This document shows, in pieces, positions 10,466 to 21,561 of a stretch of 53,084 nucleotides of DNA. Numbering within the stretch: the first letter of the stretch is position 1; each line of letters opens with the position of its first letter. The DNA is taken from contig WELA01002202.1 in NCBI GenBank assembly GCA_009602735.1, positions 1 through 53,084 of the forward strand, in the 5' to 3' direction. The position numbers were made by a program, and so were the translations under genes. The notes beneath the pieces are model-generated. The model worked only from the letters and a program-made list of their open reading frames with translations, did no database searches and had not been told where the DNA came from. This stretch comes from Mesotaenium endlicherianum. Its lineage: Eukaryota; Streptophyta; Zygnematophyceae; Zygnematales; Mesotaeniaceae.

Positions 10466-10657
10466 GTAACCAGGGCACAAGTTAGTAGGATATGGACCTT
10501 TGTCATAGGGATTGCAGGAAGTATGTTAGTATTTAGTATAGTGGCTTCGCTGCTGTTTACCTTACAGGATGATTGCTAAAAGTTGACGTAGTTGCGATGC
10601 GCTACACATAAACGTATGAGTGTGTTTTTATCGCTCTCGCTCACTAACTGTCATATA

Positions 10658-10696
10658 TTTTCCCCTCCAACTTAAATGGAGACAGGACCGCCTGTC
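10658..10696 (-). promoter_or_regulatory. Internal hairpin plus polypurine-like module between pol and ORF3 (D)
   Basis: On the minus strand the hairpin GACAGG-CGGT-CCTGTC (10681-10696) is followed by TTTAAGTTGGAGGGGAAA (10659-10676). It copies the layout of the 3' polypurine module and lies just after the pol stop. Equivalent modules occur in F and G. It could be a central polypurine tract, or the fossil 3' end of an ancestor that lacked ORF3. Confidence 0.65.
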
Positions 10697-10723
10697 ACCT
10701 TCCCGTGTCAACTGAAATGACAG

Positions 10724-13700
10724 TTATGGAGGGACTCCAGCGGCCCGAAGGTGGAACCGTGTCAACGCCCCTTTGGCATTGGTCAAGTGGTCCTTAAACT
10801 CCCAAGTGTCCCCAGAGGCATCGTAACCCTTCCATCGAATGAGGTATTTCATGACATATTTAGACGATCGACGGACCGAGCGAGCGTCTAAAATCTCATC
10901 GACCTCATATTCCTCAGGGTCGCCGTCCCGGACAGCGGGGACCGGTCCCGGTTGGACAGGGAACCGACCTGTGAACAGTGTATCACCTTTGATGTACGGT
11001 TCCAGGAAGGAGACATTAAAGACCGGGTGCCCCTTGTATTCAGCTGACATGTTCAGTTTGTAAGCATTCTGACCGACACGACGGACCACCGAATATGGAC
11101 CGACCCAGACAGGGCCAAGCTTTTTCTTGACCACACCAGGGAGGTACAGGTGCTGAGAATGCAGTTTGACTAAATCCCCCTTGGAAAATGTCAGTTCCCG
11201 ACGGTGTTGATTAGCGTATTTTTGTTGGTTTTCTTGGGCCGTGTGCAAGTTTCGTTGGACTTCTGACAGGGTGTCAGCAAACTCCTGAGTTAACTGGAGG
11301 GAGACCGGGTTGTCAATCCCTTCAGGGTGAGTTAAAGATTCCCCTAGCACATCTAGAGGAGACTTAGGGACTCTACCCAGGCTGAGTTCAAAAGGAGTTT
11401 TGCCCGTTGACGCGTGCACCGCACTGTTGACCGCAAACTGAATTTGAGGCAACAGGTCATCCCAATTATCTTGTTTTTGGTTAATATATGCTCTCAGCAC
11501 CTCCTGCAGAACTCGGTTAGTTCTTTCAGTCTGCCCATCAGTCTGAGGGTGGTTTGCTGTGCTGAGCAGCTGTTTGACTCCCATTAACCCCATTAAAGCT
11601 CTCCAGAACTTAGAGGTGAATTTTGAGTCTCTGTCTGAGATGATATTAGAAGGGAGCCCATGTTGGCATACTACATGGTTGTAAAACTGTCTCGCTGTTT
11701 CGAGTGCAGTCACTTTGACAGTTGTGGGGATAAAAATGACCATTTTTGTCAGTTTATCCACGACTACCAGTATTGAATCATGCCCGTTGGCAGTTCTTGG
11801 TAGTGAGACCACCCAGTCCATGGATATAGTTTCCCAGCGTCCCGCTGGGATGGGTAGCGGTTGCAAGAGACCTCCGGGTGGTGTGTGCCGAGACTTATTT
11901 CTCTGACACTGGTCACAGGACTTGACATATTTCAAGACCTCCCGGGGTAACCCCTCCCAATGATAATGTTTTGCCAGTTTGCCAACAGTTTTGGCCTGCC
12001 CCAAATGTCCACCCAGGAGACTGTCATGAGCTTGACTCAGTAAGAGAGACCTTATTTCCAAATTATTAGGAATGACCAGCTTCAGCCTGCCTGAAGTGGT
12101 TTCAGTCACCCAGACCCCTCCCTTGAGCTTATACCCGAGTGCAGTAGCACGACACACACCAGTAGTGGGGCTGGGCTCAAATGTTGGGTCAGAAAGGTAG
12201 GCTTTCCTAAGTTGTTCAAGGAAGGACTTTTTCACCTTTAGTGAAGTGAGTGCACACAGGACTTTATCTACAGCATGCTGACTAAAGTTCCTTTCTTGCA
12301 AGTCAGGTCTTCTAGAGAGTGCATCAGCAGGATTCAACTTCCCTGGTTTGTAGTCGATCTGGACTTGGAACTGCTCCAGCATCTGGCTCCAGCGGTTCTC
12401 CCTCCTCGACAGCTTGGACTTCTTCTGAAAGTGGGTCAGAGCTAGATGATCTGTAATCACCTTAAAAGCTTTACCATGTAAGTATGCTCTCCACTGTTTG
12501 AGTACATGAATGATAGCTAGCAGCTCTTTATCATGCACTGAGTAATTAATCTCCGCTGGATTAAATTTCATAGACTCATACAACACAGGATGCCACTCCT
12601 GCCGTACCTTACCATCCTTTGTGGTTTTGTCAGCAGGCTGCAACAAAATAGCACCCATGGCAAAATCAGAGGCATCAGTAACCACCTGCACCGGTTTGCT
12701 GGGGTCATACACGGCTAGCACTGGGGCAGAACAAAGGGCATCTTTAAGGGTCTGGAAGGCAGCCTGCTGCTCTTCCCCCCACACATACCCGATGTCTTTC
12801 TTAGTAAGGTCAGTCAGTTTACTGGCCTTTGTGGAATAATTCTCAATAAATCTCCTATAGTAGTTAGCCAACCCGAGGAAGGATCTAACTTCAGAGACAG
12901 ACTGTGGTACTGGCCAGTCCCTTATGGTCTGGACTTTCTTAGGATCCACACTGATGCCCTCTTTACTGACAACGTGGCCTAAGAATTCAATACTTTCCTT
13001 AAAGAAATCACACTTGCTCATTTTAGCATACAAGTGATTTTTCCGCAGAGTGTCCAGCACTTTCTTTAAGTGTTCAGTGTGCTGAGCTTCATCTTTAGAG
13101 AAAATTAAAATATCATCCAGGAAAACTTGCACAAACTTATCCAAATAAGGTCTGAAAATGTCATTCATAGCACCCATAAAGGTAGCAGGAGCATTAGTCA
13201 GTCCAAATGGCATCACGTTGAACTCATAGTGTCCATAACGTGTGCGGAAAGCAGTCTTGTGTTCATCCCCCTCAGCAATTCTGATTTGATGATAACCACT
13301 CTTGAGATCTATCTTACTGAACACCTTAGCGCCAGACAGGGTATCAAGCAAGTCCTCGATTCTGGGTAAAGCATACTTGTTCTTTACTGTAATTCTGTTC
13401 AGGGCTCTGTAATCCACACACATCCGCATACTGCCATCCTTTTTCTTAACAAATAGGATAGGTGCGCCGTACGGTGATTTACTGGGAGAAATGTAACCAT
13501 TTTCCTCCAGCTCTGCAATCTGTGTTTTCAACTCCTCGCTCTCCAAATAAGACAAGCCATAAGTGCGTTGCCAGGGTGGCTGGCTACCAGGTAATAGATC
13601 AATCCTATGATCTACTTCCCTTTTAGGGGGTAGTCCTGGAGGCATGTTAAACACATCAGTGTACTGAGCAACAATTTTTGCAGCAGTAGGGTGCTCCGGA

Positions 13701-14533
13701 GGGCTTACCTTTTTCTCAACCACTTCTTCAGGTTGAGGAGGTACCTCTCTTAGCAGCAGACAGAACATTCTGTCTTCCTTCTGGTTCCAGCTTTTGACGA
13801 ACTCCATTGCATTCAGCAACTTGCATCCTTCTGGAAGCCTCTTCTTTTCCTTCATTTGCCATCCACACAGGACAAGAGGAAGAGCACTGGTGGGTGCCAA
13901 GTCAGTCTGCCCATCACTGGCTCCTCTCACTTTAACTGTACCTCTGCTCCAACACACTTCAGCTTGATGTCTATTAAGCCAGGACCTGCCTAGCACGAGA
14001 TCATAAAAGCCAGTGTTGAGTACCTCAAATGTAAGCGTTTCAGTTAGAACTGCAATGCCAGAACCTAACTGGACCTCAATAGGCTTGGTTATAACTCCTC
14101 CCGGGATACTTGAGGCATCTCCAAGGAATATTTTTCTATTCCCTTGGGTGACAGTAGGCAGCCTTAGCCGCTTAACTAAGTCCTTGTGAATAAAAGTATG
14201 TGACGCCCCTCCGTCAACAAATGCCCTCACCTTCCTACCTGCAATCATGCAATGCAGTAGGATAGGGGGGACTGTCTTTTCCTGACTTTCGCATTGTTCT
14301 CCTGACGTAGCAAAGAAATGTTGGACATCAGGTGGAACAAGAGCATCCAGAGTGTGCACTCTCTGGACGTCTATATTACTGATGGTCTCCTTTATCTGTT
14401 TGTCAGGCATGCATAGTGAATCCAGTTCAGCAGGACCCATAATACCTGCTACGAGGGCAGCTAGTGACGACTCACTATCTCTAGCATCCTCACAGTCAGT
14501 AGACTGGATTACTGACTGTTGCTGTCTTTTAAA
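10724..14533 (-). CDS. pol: Element D pol (PR-RT-RNaseH-IN-chromodomain), expressed by -1 frameshift
   Basis: The frame is open from the frameshift site at 14533 to the stop at 10724 (about 1269 aa; first ATG at 14440, the zero of the numbering used here). Protease: [10 protein letters not shown], Asp76, with DGG in place of the usual DSG/DTG. RT: about 300-480 with FLDD at 440-443. RNase H: about 585-690 (VTDASD, ELLAI, TDHLAL). Integrase: zinc domain H805..H812..C842-x2-C845, catalytic Asp875, Asp936 and Glu972, with 35 residues between the last two, the classic spacing. Chromodomain: about 1178-1225 ([18 protein letters not shown]). No inactivating change is seen. Confidence 0.95.
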   Translation of the reverse strand, partial: FKRQQQSVIQSTDCEDARDSESSLAALVAGIMGPAELDSLCMPDKQIKETISNIDVQRVHTLDALVPPDVQHFFATSGEQCESQEKTVPPILLHCMIAGRKVRAFVDGGASHTFIHKDLVKRLRLPTVTQGNRKIFLGDASSIPGGVITKPIEVQLGSGIAVLTETLTFEVLNTGFYDLVLGRSWLNRHQAEVCWSRGTVKVRGASDGQTDLAPTSALPLVLCGWQMKEKKRLPEGCKLLNAMEFVKSWNQKEDRMFCLLLREVPPQPEEVVEKKVSPPEHPTAAKIVAQYTDVFNMPPGLPPKREVDHRIDLLPGSQPPWQRTYGLSYLESEELKTQIAELEENGYISPSKSPYGAPILFVKKKDGSMRMCVDYRALNRITVKNKYALPRIEDLLDTLSGAKVFSKIDLKSGYHQIRIAEGDEHKTAFRTRYGHYEFNVMPFGLTNAPATFMGAMNDIFRPYLDKFVQVFLDDILIFSKDEAQHTEHLKKVLDTLRKNHLYAKMSKCDFFKESIEFLGHVVSKEGISVDPKKVQTIRDWPVPQSVSEVRSFLGLANYYRRFIENYSTKASKLTDLTKKDIGYVWGEEQQAAFQTLKDALCSAPVLAVYDPSKPVQVVTDASDFAMGAILLQPADKTTKDGKVRQEWHPVLYESMKFNPAEINYSVHDKELLAIIHVLKQWRAYLHGKAFKVITDHLALTHFQKKSKLSRRENRWSQMLEQFQVQIDYKPGKLNPADALSRRPDLQERNFSQHAVDKVLCALTSLKVKKSFLEQLRKAYLSDPTFEPSPTTGVCRATALGYKLKGGVWVTETTSGRLKLVIPNNLEIRSLLLSQAHDSLLGGHLGQAKTVGKLAKHYHWEGLPREVLKYVKSCDQCQRNKSRHTPPGGLLQPLPIPAGRWETISMDWVVSLPRTANGHDSILVVVDKLTKMVIFIPTTVKVTALETARQFYNHVVCQHGLPSNIISDRDSKFTSKFWRALMGLMGVKQLLSTANHPQTDGQTERTNRVLQEVLRAYINQKQDNWDDLLPQIQFAVNSAVHASTGKTPFELSLGRVPKSPLDVLGESLTHPEGIDNPVSLQLTQEFADTLSEVQRNLHTAQENQQKYANQHRRELTFSKGDLVKLHSQHLYLPGVVKKKLGPVWVGPYSVVRRVGQNAYKLNMSAEYKGHPVFNVSFLEPYIKGDTLFTGRFPVQPGPVPAVRDGDPEEYEVDEILDARSVRRSSKYVMKYLIRWKGYDASGDTWEFKDHLTNAKGALTRFHLRAAGVPP
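14492..14533 (-). promoter_or_regulatory. -1 ribosomal frameshift signal (gag to pol)
   Basis: In the gag frame the heptamer T-TTA-AAA (14527-14533) is a canonical X-XXY-YYZ slippery site. After a 7-nt spacer comes a perfect 10-bp stem, ACAGTCAGTA pairing with TACTGACTGT (14510-14519 with 14492-14501), with an 8-nt loop. Pol lies in the -1 frame and is open from the slip site. The gag stop (14509-14511) falls at the stem-loop boundary. The slip heptamer is kept in G at 40843-40849. Confidence 0.85.
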
Positions 14534-15987
14534 GGCTGGTCTTTTCTCTCGACCTTAGGCAGGTGCTTGACCGGACACTGTTCTCTGTAGTGGCCTTTCT
14601 GCTGACAATGGTAGCAAGTAGATTTTGCTGAGGCTGGTCTCGGCTTAGTCCTACCACCACCCCTTCCATAGCCACCTCGAGAGGGACCACCTCTACCTCT
14701 AGACTGAATAGCATTGTACTCATACTCATATTCATCACCCTGATTATCCTCAGCCTGGTCTCCTTCAACTGCATTGTAGGAACCGTGGGGCTTTTTGACA
14801 ATCTTAGACACCAAAGCGTTACTCTGGCGCTTGTGATTGAACTGCTGCTGATCCCAGGCGTCAGCATCCTGGATCAAGTCAGCCAGTTTCTCATACTTTT
14901 TCTCAGCAAAATGACCAGAGACCTCGGATTTCAAGCCATACCTGAAGTATGCTATCCTATACCGTTCTGGCAAATCAGGCTGCTTCATCATGTTCTCTTG
15001 GAACTTTTGAGCAAACTCAGCAACTGAAGTGGTCTGCTTCAGTGTCAGGGAGATCATCGCATAGATAGCTTTCTCCTGCTGGTTGATGACATCAAACTTC
15101 TCATGCAACTTCTCGACAAACTCTACCCACGTAGGGTCACCGAGTTGCCGAGCCTTACGCTCTTCCTTCCAGTAAAGCCACCAGTCTGCGGCACTGCCTT
15201 TCAGTAGCGCACCGGTGTGCCTGACCTTCTCGTAATCTTGCAGTTCTGGGTAGTTCTCCAGCCACTGCTCAACATCCGCGAGAAACTTGATCAGGTAATA
15301 TTTTCTGTTTCCCTCAGGATCATAGTCCTGGGGAGGTTTCGGCTTGGGCTTACTAGGCCCTCGGCCACCACCACTAGTGGTGTGAGACCCCAGTTGGTCT
15401 CTGTCCCGGAGTAGGGACATTATGATTCTTTTGTCCTCCTGCTGGGACTGATACATGGTCGCCATTTGCGACTGCATCTGAACGAACAATGCTCCCAAGT
15501 CTACATTTTGGGGTGGTAGATTAGCAAATGCAGCAGCAGCATTGGCATCTACTCGCTGAGTAGTGTCCTCAACAATCCCTCTTGCTCCTGCAGCAGCAAT
15601 TCCTGCCGCATTCAGCCGGTCACGTATTTGACCTAGGGGTACATTGAGTTGTACGGCAGGAGGTGGGTTCAGAACATTGGCCCTTGATGCCATAAGTTCT
15701 TCAACAGTGCGCTCGTCAGCTGGCTGTCCTTCCCTCCTTTGTATATCTTCAGCGGCCTTTGCTACTTGTTCAGCTTCTAGTCTGGCTATCTCCTCCTCAG
15801 CTTGCTGAGCTGCGACTGAGGCAATAGCAGCTGCCTCATCTGCAGCCTCCCTAGCTGCAGTATCCGCTACTGCTTCCGAATAGGTACGGTTTCCCGCTAC
15901 ATGGCTTTCCGCCTGGTTTTCGACATTCTCGTTATCCTGGTTCTCCATGTCTCGGGAGTTGCTAGTTTGAGACCTTGTCCTTACCAT
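14509..15987 (-). CDS. gag: Element D Gag
   Basis: 492 aa, starting with MVRTRSQ 35 nt from the 5' LTR. An alanine/glutamate-rich helical N-terminus (about 30-100) is followed by the Ty3/gypsy capsid core (about 225-390, with [31 protein letters not shown] and [11 protein letters not shown]). A Gly/Arg-rich linker and one zinc knuckle [14 protein letters not shown] (C-x2-C-x4-H-x4-C) end the protein. It forms the particle and binds genomic RNA. The frame is unbroken. G carries a decayed copy. Confidence 0.95.
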   Translation of the reverse strand: MVRTRSQTSNSRDMENQDNENVENQAESHVAGNRTYSEAVADTAAREAADEAAAIASVAAQQAEEEIARLEAEQVAKAAEDIQRREGQPADERTVEELMASRANVLNPPPAVQLNVPLGQIRDRLNAAGIAAAGARGIVEDTTQRVDANAAAAFANLPPQNVDLGALFVQMQSQMATMYQSQQEDKRIIMSLLRDRDQLGSHTTSGGGRGPSKPKPKPPQDYDPEGNRKYYLIKFLADVEQWLENYPELQDYEKVRHTGALLKGSAADWWLYWKEERKARQLGDPTWVEFVEKLHEKFDVINQQEKAIYAMISLTLKQTTSVAEFAQKFQENMMKQPDLPERYRIAYFRYGLKSEVSGHFAEKKYEKLADLIQDADAWDQQQFNHKRQSNALVSKIVKKPHGSYNAVEGDQAEDNQGDEYEYEYNAIQSRGRGGPSRGGYGRGGGRTKPRPASAKSTCYHCQQKGHYREQCPVKHLPKVERKDQPLKDSNSQ

Positions 15988-16008
15988 ACAAAGAAGACTG
16001 TGATAACT

Positions 16009-16020
16009 GCTCCGATACCA
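16009..16020 (-). promoter_or_regulatory. Primer-binding site of element D
   Basis: TGGTATCGGAGC on the minus strand, one base inside the 5' LTR. It differs at one base from the common plant initiator-tRNA-Met site TGGTATCAGAGC. B and C carry the identical variant. Confidence 0.85.
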
Positions 16021-16021
16021 C

Positions 16022-16741
16022 TGAAATGAATCGACTTACCAAATAGGCGATTAACAATTAATAAAGATCTTTATATCAGCAAGTAATCTTTATGGTATTT
16101 TCCGTTAACTGGTTAAACGGCAAAGGACAACACACTAGCAGTGAATAATACTCGTAAGTCAAATGCGAGTAAACTAGCATCAATAATGCAAATCAGTAAA
16201 CTCATACATAAGCAAGGTTAGAAGACAGTGCGTATCAATGGCTTCTCGCCTTGGATTCAGATCTCTCTCAGTAAGCTGTACAAGAGAGTTGGCCTCGTTT
16301 CCGAATGCCGAACTCGAGAGCAATGCCTAGCATATGTACATGGAATGAGTTTACTGTTCAACGGTCAGTGCGATGGCACTGCCTACCCGGGAGTTAACCA
16401 CGTTGGGAGGACCTCGGTTAACCAAATCCACCGCCATCTCCCATCATCCCGAATAGCCATCCATCATGGGGATGTCATCTGGCCATTCATCTAGCATGTC
16501 GTACTTAGATGCATATCAAGGCAGGTCGCTGCTACCGAGCACGGAAGTCAGCTGGCTGTCAAAGAATGTGTCAGCAAGCTGACTTAAGTTGACTTCAGCC
16601 TGCTGCTTTTGGCCGAGTCATTAAACTGATAATTATGTAAAGTCCAGCAGACTGACTATTAACTAAACTTCAGCAGGCTGAACTTCATTAACTATTAGAT
16701 TTAAATGAATATTATATCCACTAATATACTGATTCATTACA
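16022..16741 (-). repeat. Element D 5' LTR
   Basis: 720 bp, paired with 7949-8666, with about 19 differences including two 1-bp indels. Same termini and antisense open frame (16228-16494). It ends against GAGAA, the start of the resumed element C LTR. Confidence 0.95.
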
Positions 16742-16956
16742 GAGAAGCTCTAGTCCTCAAGCTCGCCTCTTTCTTGTGCCTTGTATTCGTGTGCATTTAT
16801 GGCACACTATGATAAGTGAATTAAGGGTTATAGATGAGTAAACGGAATTCATTATAAGGGCCAAGATTGCTCCCTGATTTCACACGCTTCCACCTATCTC
16901 TGATCTTATATATTTGATTGAAATATATTTATCTTGAATAAGCAAGATTGATTTCA
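16742..16956 (+). repeat. Element C 5' LTR, second part
   Basis: Resumes the LTR interrupted at 7948 and matches 27787-28003 in the 3' LTR. It ends GATTTCA, immediately followed by the PBS. Confidence 0.9.
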
Positions 16957-16957
16957 G

Positions 16958-16969
16958 TGGTATCGGAGC
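16958..16969 (+). promoter_or_regulatory. Primer-binding site of element C
   Basis: TGGTATCGGAGC, one base after the LTR end. It proves that C runs on the plus strand and identifies 6898-16956 as its 5' LTR. Confidence 0.85.
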
Positions 16970-19900
16970 TAAGTCCTTTCTTGAATGTCCGTGCTCGTCT
17001 TCTTTGTCTCATGAGGTAAGTGTGTGAGGCTTACTTGTGTGGTATGATGAGTCTAGGTGGAGCTTGGGAAGTGTATGATGTAGAGCATTGCACATCCTGT
17101 CCAGGATCCTTCCACTTGCTCATCTAGTGTGTCTCTGGACTCAATGTACTATGCGGCATACTAACTTGACTTCCTTAGCCTCTTGTGTACAGATCCACGC
17201 AACGAGAAGCCTAAAGTGGAGGCTTGATGGAAGAGGTGTCTGCAAGCATCAAGGGCAGCCTCAAGGGAGTTGCATCATAGCAAGCTAGATATGACTCATT
17301 TACCTCACTTGATCATAGTCGTTGTGTGTTGTTATATGCAATCCACGGCTAGAGTAGAGAGGGGTGTTCACTCCAGCGGTGCTAGAGGACTTGTTAGTCC
17401 GTTGTGCTATCCCTTCGAGCTTAAGCTTGTTGCTTTGCAAGAGACGTACCTCTCCCATTATTTGTGTGGCAATTAGGTTGAGGGAGCTTGAGTATGGCTG
17501 CATGTGTTGAGACATTGAGACAATACGTGCACACATGATTTACTAACTTAAGTTTCCAAGTATGGATTAACAACAGGTTATCCTCGCCACGGTCCAAGTG
17601 CACTACGTCGTCCACAAGCTTCAGTTAGCCGCAACTTCTATGTGAAGAGGCTTCGGCAGCAACAATGGCATCCTCCAGATACCCCCTACTCCCAACCGTG
17701 GCTGTGATATTGTGTGCTTCTCTCGTTTGTCACATTGTTTGTGCTCGGAGGATTTAGGGTATGTGCCTTGTGCTTGAATGCTTTGTATTAGACGGTGATT
17801 TGTGGTACTTGGTGGGATCGTAGGAGCTTGGGTTTAAGCTTAAGACGGGTTTAGTCAGTGTGCTGAGGTTTATGGATGCGGGTCTTATGTGATTGCTGAT
17901 TTAGGTTGAGTCAGCCTGCTGAATTATTTGACCTAATGTGGTTAAAGGGATTAAGGGATTGGGTTTATGGACGCAGTGGCTTTTCTTTGACTCGCTTTTA
18001 CTTTGCATGGTTTATTAAGGGTCCAAGAGCAGCCGCGGACAATGAGTACTTTGAGTGCTTGAGCTAAATGAGCTCTGGGTGTTGCCAGGCTATAGATCAG
18101 CATATCGGGACTTAGGTTGTACGGTGTGTTGACTGACGTATGGAAAGTCAACGTGGATACTAGAGGGGGCTTGACTACTTGCCTCGGGTCCAGTTGGCAA
18201 TTTGTTCTTGGATGCCACCTGTACACTTGGTGAAGTGTATGGAGGTTTGTGTCTTTGTTATAGGGACAAACTGGGCATATTAGCAGTGTGCTAAGTCTCT
18301 GCCGACCTCGCAGCGAACTGAGCTCGCTAGAGGCGCATGCTAGATAGCATGCAAGATGCATTTGTATATGCGTCAGGTGCATGGAATTTGCATCCCGGGT
18401 GCTAGAGGTAGTGGATCGCCGTTAGCATACCGTAGAGCAGGTGTAAAATGGGCCCTGCTGTAATAGATTCACCATGCACACCTAAGTAAAGATAGAAGAG
18501 ACCATCGACATTATAGACGATCTCGCAATGCATGGCTTGAATGATCTTGTTCAGTCTGATGCACAAACATTGTTCTTGCTAGCTTGGGGTTACAATGCGA
18601 AAGTCTTACCAATGATTTATGCACGTTGTTGTTATTGGCTTGCTAAGGGCTTGCTGCAATTGCAATAGGTGCCATGTATGTGCCTCTAGAGAGGAACTTA
18701 GTTTTGAGCTATGCTGAGTTTGCCCATTGTCATTGGTTGAGTCTATGTGATCCCAATGTTTGTTTCGCCCTCCCGGGAATCATGTAAGATGGAGTCATCA
18801 GATCTTGACTGGACTGATGCAACTAGAGTGTGGTGTTTACCACGCGTAGCTAAGCTCATGGAAGGCAACTTACACACTTGCTTGTTGTCTGTTCGACAGA
18901 CTGAGACCAGCAAGCAGAGTATGAAGCAATGGTGACATACAGGTCGAGAGAGGCCGAGGAGTTGGCATGCTGGACGTTGCCACGTGACGCTTCCCCACTT
19001 GTCCTCTGGGCAACTCCAGGCAGTAAGGCGTGAAGGAGGGAGTATCCTGAAACATCAAAACTGTGATATTGTTGGTTGTTTTTGTTCCCTTTTCACTTGG
19101 ATTGTTGACTCTCACTATTTGGTGGTTGTCATTTTGGCGTATGTCTTGCTAGGAATGACTGGTATGAGTCATTGTATGCATGCGTTGGTAGAGTCAGCTA
19201 ACTGAGCTACTCTTTGGTATCGGAGGAACTCGCTAATGGGGCCGGTTGTCTTTATCTCATAGCAAGCTATCTACACTTCCAAATGGAAGGGTGTAATACG
19301 CTGGCGAAGTTTGGGTTATTCATTTATAGAGCTTTGAAGTTTATGGTGAGAGGGTCTGAATGGTAGTTTACTTGTCCCTATGCCACTTTGGGCATTGCTC
19401 TAATCCGGATAAATGAACTTTTTTTGGGGGGGGGAGGGGGGGAACTTTCTTTCTTGCTTACTTGGGTGTTTGCACTGTGTGTCCTCTCTTAATTTTCCTT
19501 TGTTGATTCATCTCCACCCACTCGTACCGCCGCAATCCTCTGTGACTGTCACTCTGTGTGCTTCTTATGATGCCGAGTTGTAGGCACTTCTTGGTGTGCT
19601 TATGCGGTTAGAGCTGTCGGGTTGACAGCTATTTAAGTTGGGGAGAGGGAGATGAGATGTGTTTTAGGAGTATGCAGTAAGCTGTGCTTACCTGCATACT
19701 CAGCAGCAAGTGTATGTACTAATTGAGTCATACACTGCCACGTCCTATGTATGTACTGCATTAATATCAGGAGCATCAGTGACTGACTGGTGTAAACTGT
19801 GAGTTGCAGTACACTGTTGGAGCAAGTGTACGTACTAACTGAGTAAGTACATTGCCATAAGTTGGGATTGGGTAGCAATGATGCATGGCACATCGAGGAA

Positions 19901-20479
19901 CTGCTTGAGGTGACCAGCATGTTGCTCAAAACCATATGTTTCTTTGAACTTAGTCTTTTCTAAAAATGTGGTTAGAATTTGAAATTTTCTTGGGCTCATT
20001 CACCTGATGCTACTCATCTTGTAAGGGCATTCAATGCCATCAAATCAGTTGGTCTCCCTCGTCCTTCAGTACGCTGAATTTTGAGCAAGTACCTAAGTCA
20101 CAAGAAATTGCTTGTGAGAAGCTTTCAAGGTGTGAGCACGGCAGGAGTTGAAGACCAAAAGAAGGAGAATAGGCTTAGTTCAGTTGGCTGAGCCTTAATA
20201 ACATTCTTTCATTGTTTGACCTCGAAAGGAGGCTGTTCGATTTGGGTGTGGTTTCCATAGTGTGAGCTGCTCTATTGTGTCTTTCAGCTGGAAGGACTAT
20301 TGTGAGTAGGGGTAAGTCCATGCATGTCTTCAGTTATTGATGGTGAAGTCAGATGGTGGCTTGCAGGACAGTTTGCTGTGATTAATTTTTACTTGCATCG
20401 GGTAGGTGAATATATCACGCTCATGTTTTGTTTGCTTGCTTTGCTTCACCTAGTTAAATAATTGAATTGTATGCTGAGT

Positions 20480-20514
20480 GTTGTCGAGGCGACAACAATT
20501 TAAGCTGGGGAGAT
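20480..20514 (+). promoter_or_regulatory. 3' polypurine tract with preceding hairpin (element C)
   Basis: GTTGTCG-AGG-CGACAAC (20480-20496) is identical to the hairpin in D, and AAGCTGGGGAGAT follows and touches the 3' LTR. This conserved module ties the non-coding element C to the D family. Confidence 0.85.
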
Positions 20515-20627
20515 TGTAATGAATCAGTTCATTATTTATTTAATTAATTGCATGCATAAATACAACACTAAATATGTATTATGTCAATATACTCACAAGC
20601 GCGAGTTCATTTAAATGAATGTATGTC
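20515..20627 (+). repeat. Element C 3' LTR, first part
   Basis: Starts TGTAATGAATCAG as in 6898. Element B interrupts it after ATGTC (20623-20627). Confidence 0.9.
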
Positions 20628-21561
20628 TGTGACGTTTCTGCTTTTCGAGAGGATCTTTCCTCGGTATTCAAGGAATATTCAATTCAAGTGGGGGAAAATC
20701 TGTATACTAGTGGAAATTGACGAATACTCGAAAGAGCGAAAGTGAAAACTAACGTAGAATGTGTGCTTGCGAGAGTTGCACTCACAATGACTGCAGGTAT
20801 TTATACTTGCACAACATGAGGCACTGGAGTGCTTCGAGTCACCACCTAGGGCACTGGTTCATGTTCAACGAAAACGGTCAAAGGGACGTATCCCATTCGG
20901 CCGAATGCTCGAAACGCGCAGTTGGCCGTTTGGAGACTTTTCGACAGTTTCCGAAAAACCGTTTCGCGCCAAACGGGCGTTTTCGCGTTCTCGCGACTTT
21001 CCGAAAAAGTCGCGATTGATCGCGGAGTCGCGTCCACATGCTTTCGTCATAAACCGGTAGTTTAAAAAGCTACTTTGGCCAATCGGTTAGGTGTGAACGT
21101 TTCAAACGAAAGTCGCCGGTTCGAATCCGCTCGGATGCAAAGCGACTTTGCACATTTCGTTTCGCTTGACTTTACGACTGTTTGTTCGTATTAATGATAC
21201 GACAGTTTCTTCGTATTACGACTAGTCCCGAAATCTGTGATTGTCCATTACTCGTAATAATGACAATCAAATTAACTTAATCAAACAATGATTAATCAAA
21301 TTATCATCTCATAATTATTCAAAGTAACTTTATGAATAATTATGTCGTACTTTTGCGAAGTAGTCGAATTACGTTACGACGCTTTTTGCAATAGTATCTT
21401 GGTCGTTTCGCCAATCGACCGGGAATTAATCGGCACACGTGTGTGGCAAATAATTCAATGTGATGCAATCATTTATCAAATAACTTATGATAAGTAGTAT
21501 AACGTATTTTAGGTAATTGGGAAAACGTCCCATATACGCCTAAAAAGCTCAAATTGTTACA
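20628..21561 (-). repeat. Element B 3' LTR
   Basis: 934 bp; TGTGACGTTTCTGC...TTGTTACA on the plus strand. It contains a 9-bp hairpin (CGCGACTTT stem, 20992-21014) and the tRNA-like segment at 21076-21130. A pyrimidine run CTCCTCCTCCC (21562 onward) is the adjoining polypurine tract on the minus strand. Confidence 0.92.
21076..21130 (+). promoter_or_regulatory. tRNA-like A-box/B-box segment inside LTR (B left)
   Basis: TGGCCAATCGGTTAGG resembles a tRNA D-arm and A box. The stem TTTC-AAAC-GAAA follows, then GGTTCGAATCC (21118-21128), an exact match to the RNA polymerase III B-box consensus. The spacing between boxes is tRNA-like. It lies on the strand opposite to the element. Confidence 0.55.

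Larger units (their letters stand above)
7949..16741 (-). mobile_element. Intact chromodomain Ty3/gypsy element 'D' with three ORFs
   Basis: LTRs at 7949-8666 and 16022-16741 differ at about 19 positions by hand count (roughly 97% identity). The flanks GAGAC and GAGAA are an imperfect 5-bp duplication. In element sense: LTR, PBS, gag, -1 frameshift signal, pol, internal hairpin-polypurine module, third ORF, hairpin-polypurine tract, LTR. All three ORFs are open and the catalytic residues seen in pol are present, apart from an unusual protease triad. Probably autonomous and relatively young. It sits inside the 5' LTR of element C. Confidence 0.95.
16957..20514 (+). other. Non-coding internal region of element C
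   Basis: 3.56 kb between PBS and 3' LTR. I find no gag, protease, RT or integrase motif in any frame, and all frames are short. A G-rich run at about 19426-19442 (nine G, A, seven G) may form a quadruplex. It looks like the internal region of a large retrotransposon derivative kept only for packaging and priming. A structured packaging signal may be present but I cannot identify one. Confidence 0.75.

Noticed and set aside
10136-10579. 147-codon plus-strand frame rich in Leu, Phe and Cys, looking like a membrane protein
   Set aside because: It is the antisense shadow of the Lys/Glu-rich coiled coil of D's third ORF.
19417-19442. G-rich run as a telomere-like or regulatory quadruplex
   Set aside because: A single homopolymer-like tract in a non-coding region; noted only as possible quadruplex.
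16957-20514. Several 60-140-codon frames inside element C
   Set aside because: No recognisable domain, no frame dominates, and the region lies between a primer site and a polypurine tract of a non-coding element.
21076-21130. Functional tRNA gene
   Set aside because: A and B boxes fit, but no acceptor stem or clear 7-nt anticodon loop can be drawn.
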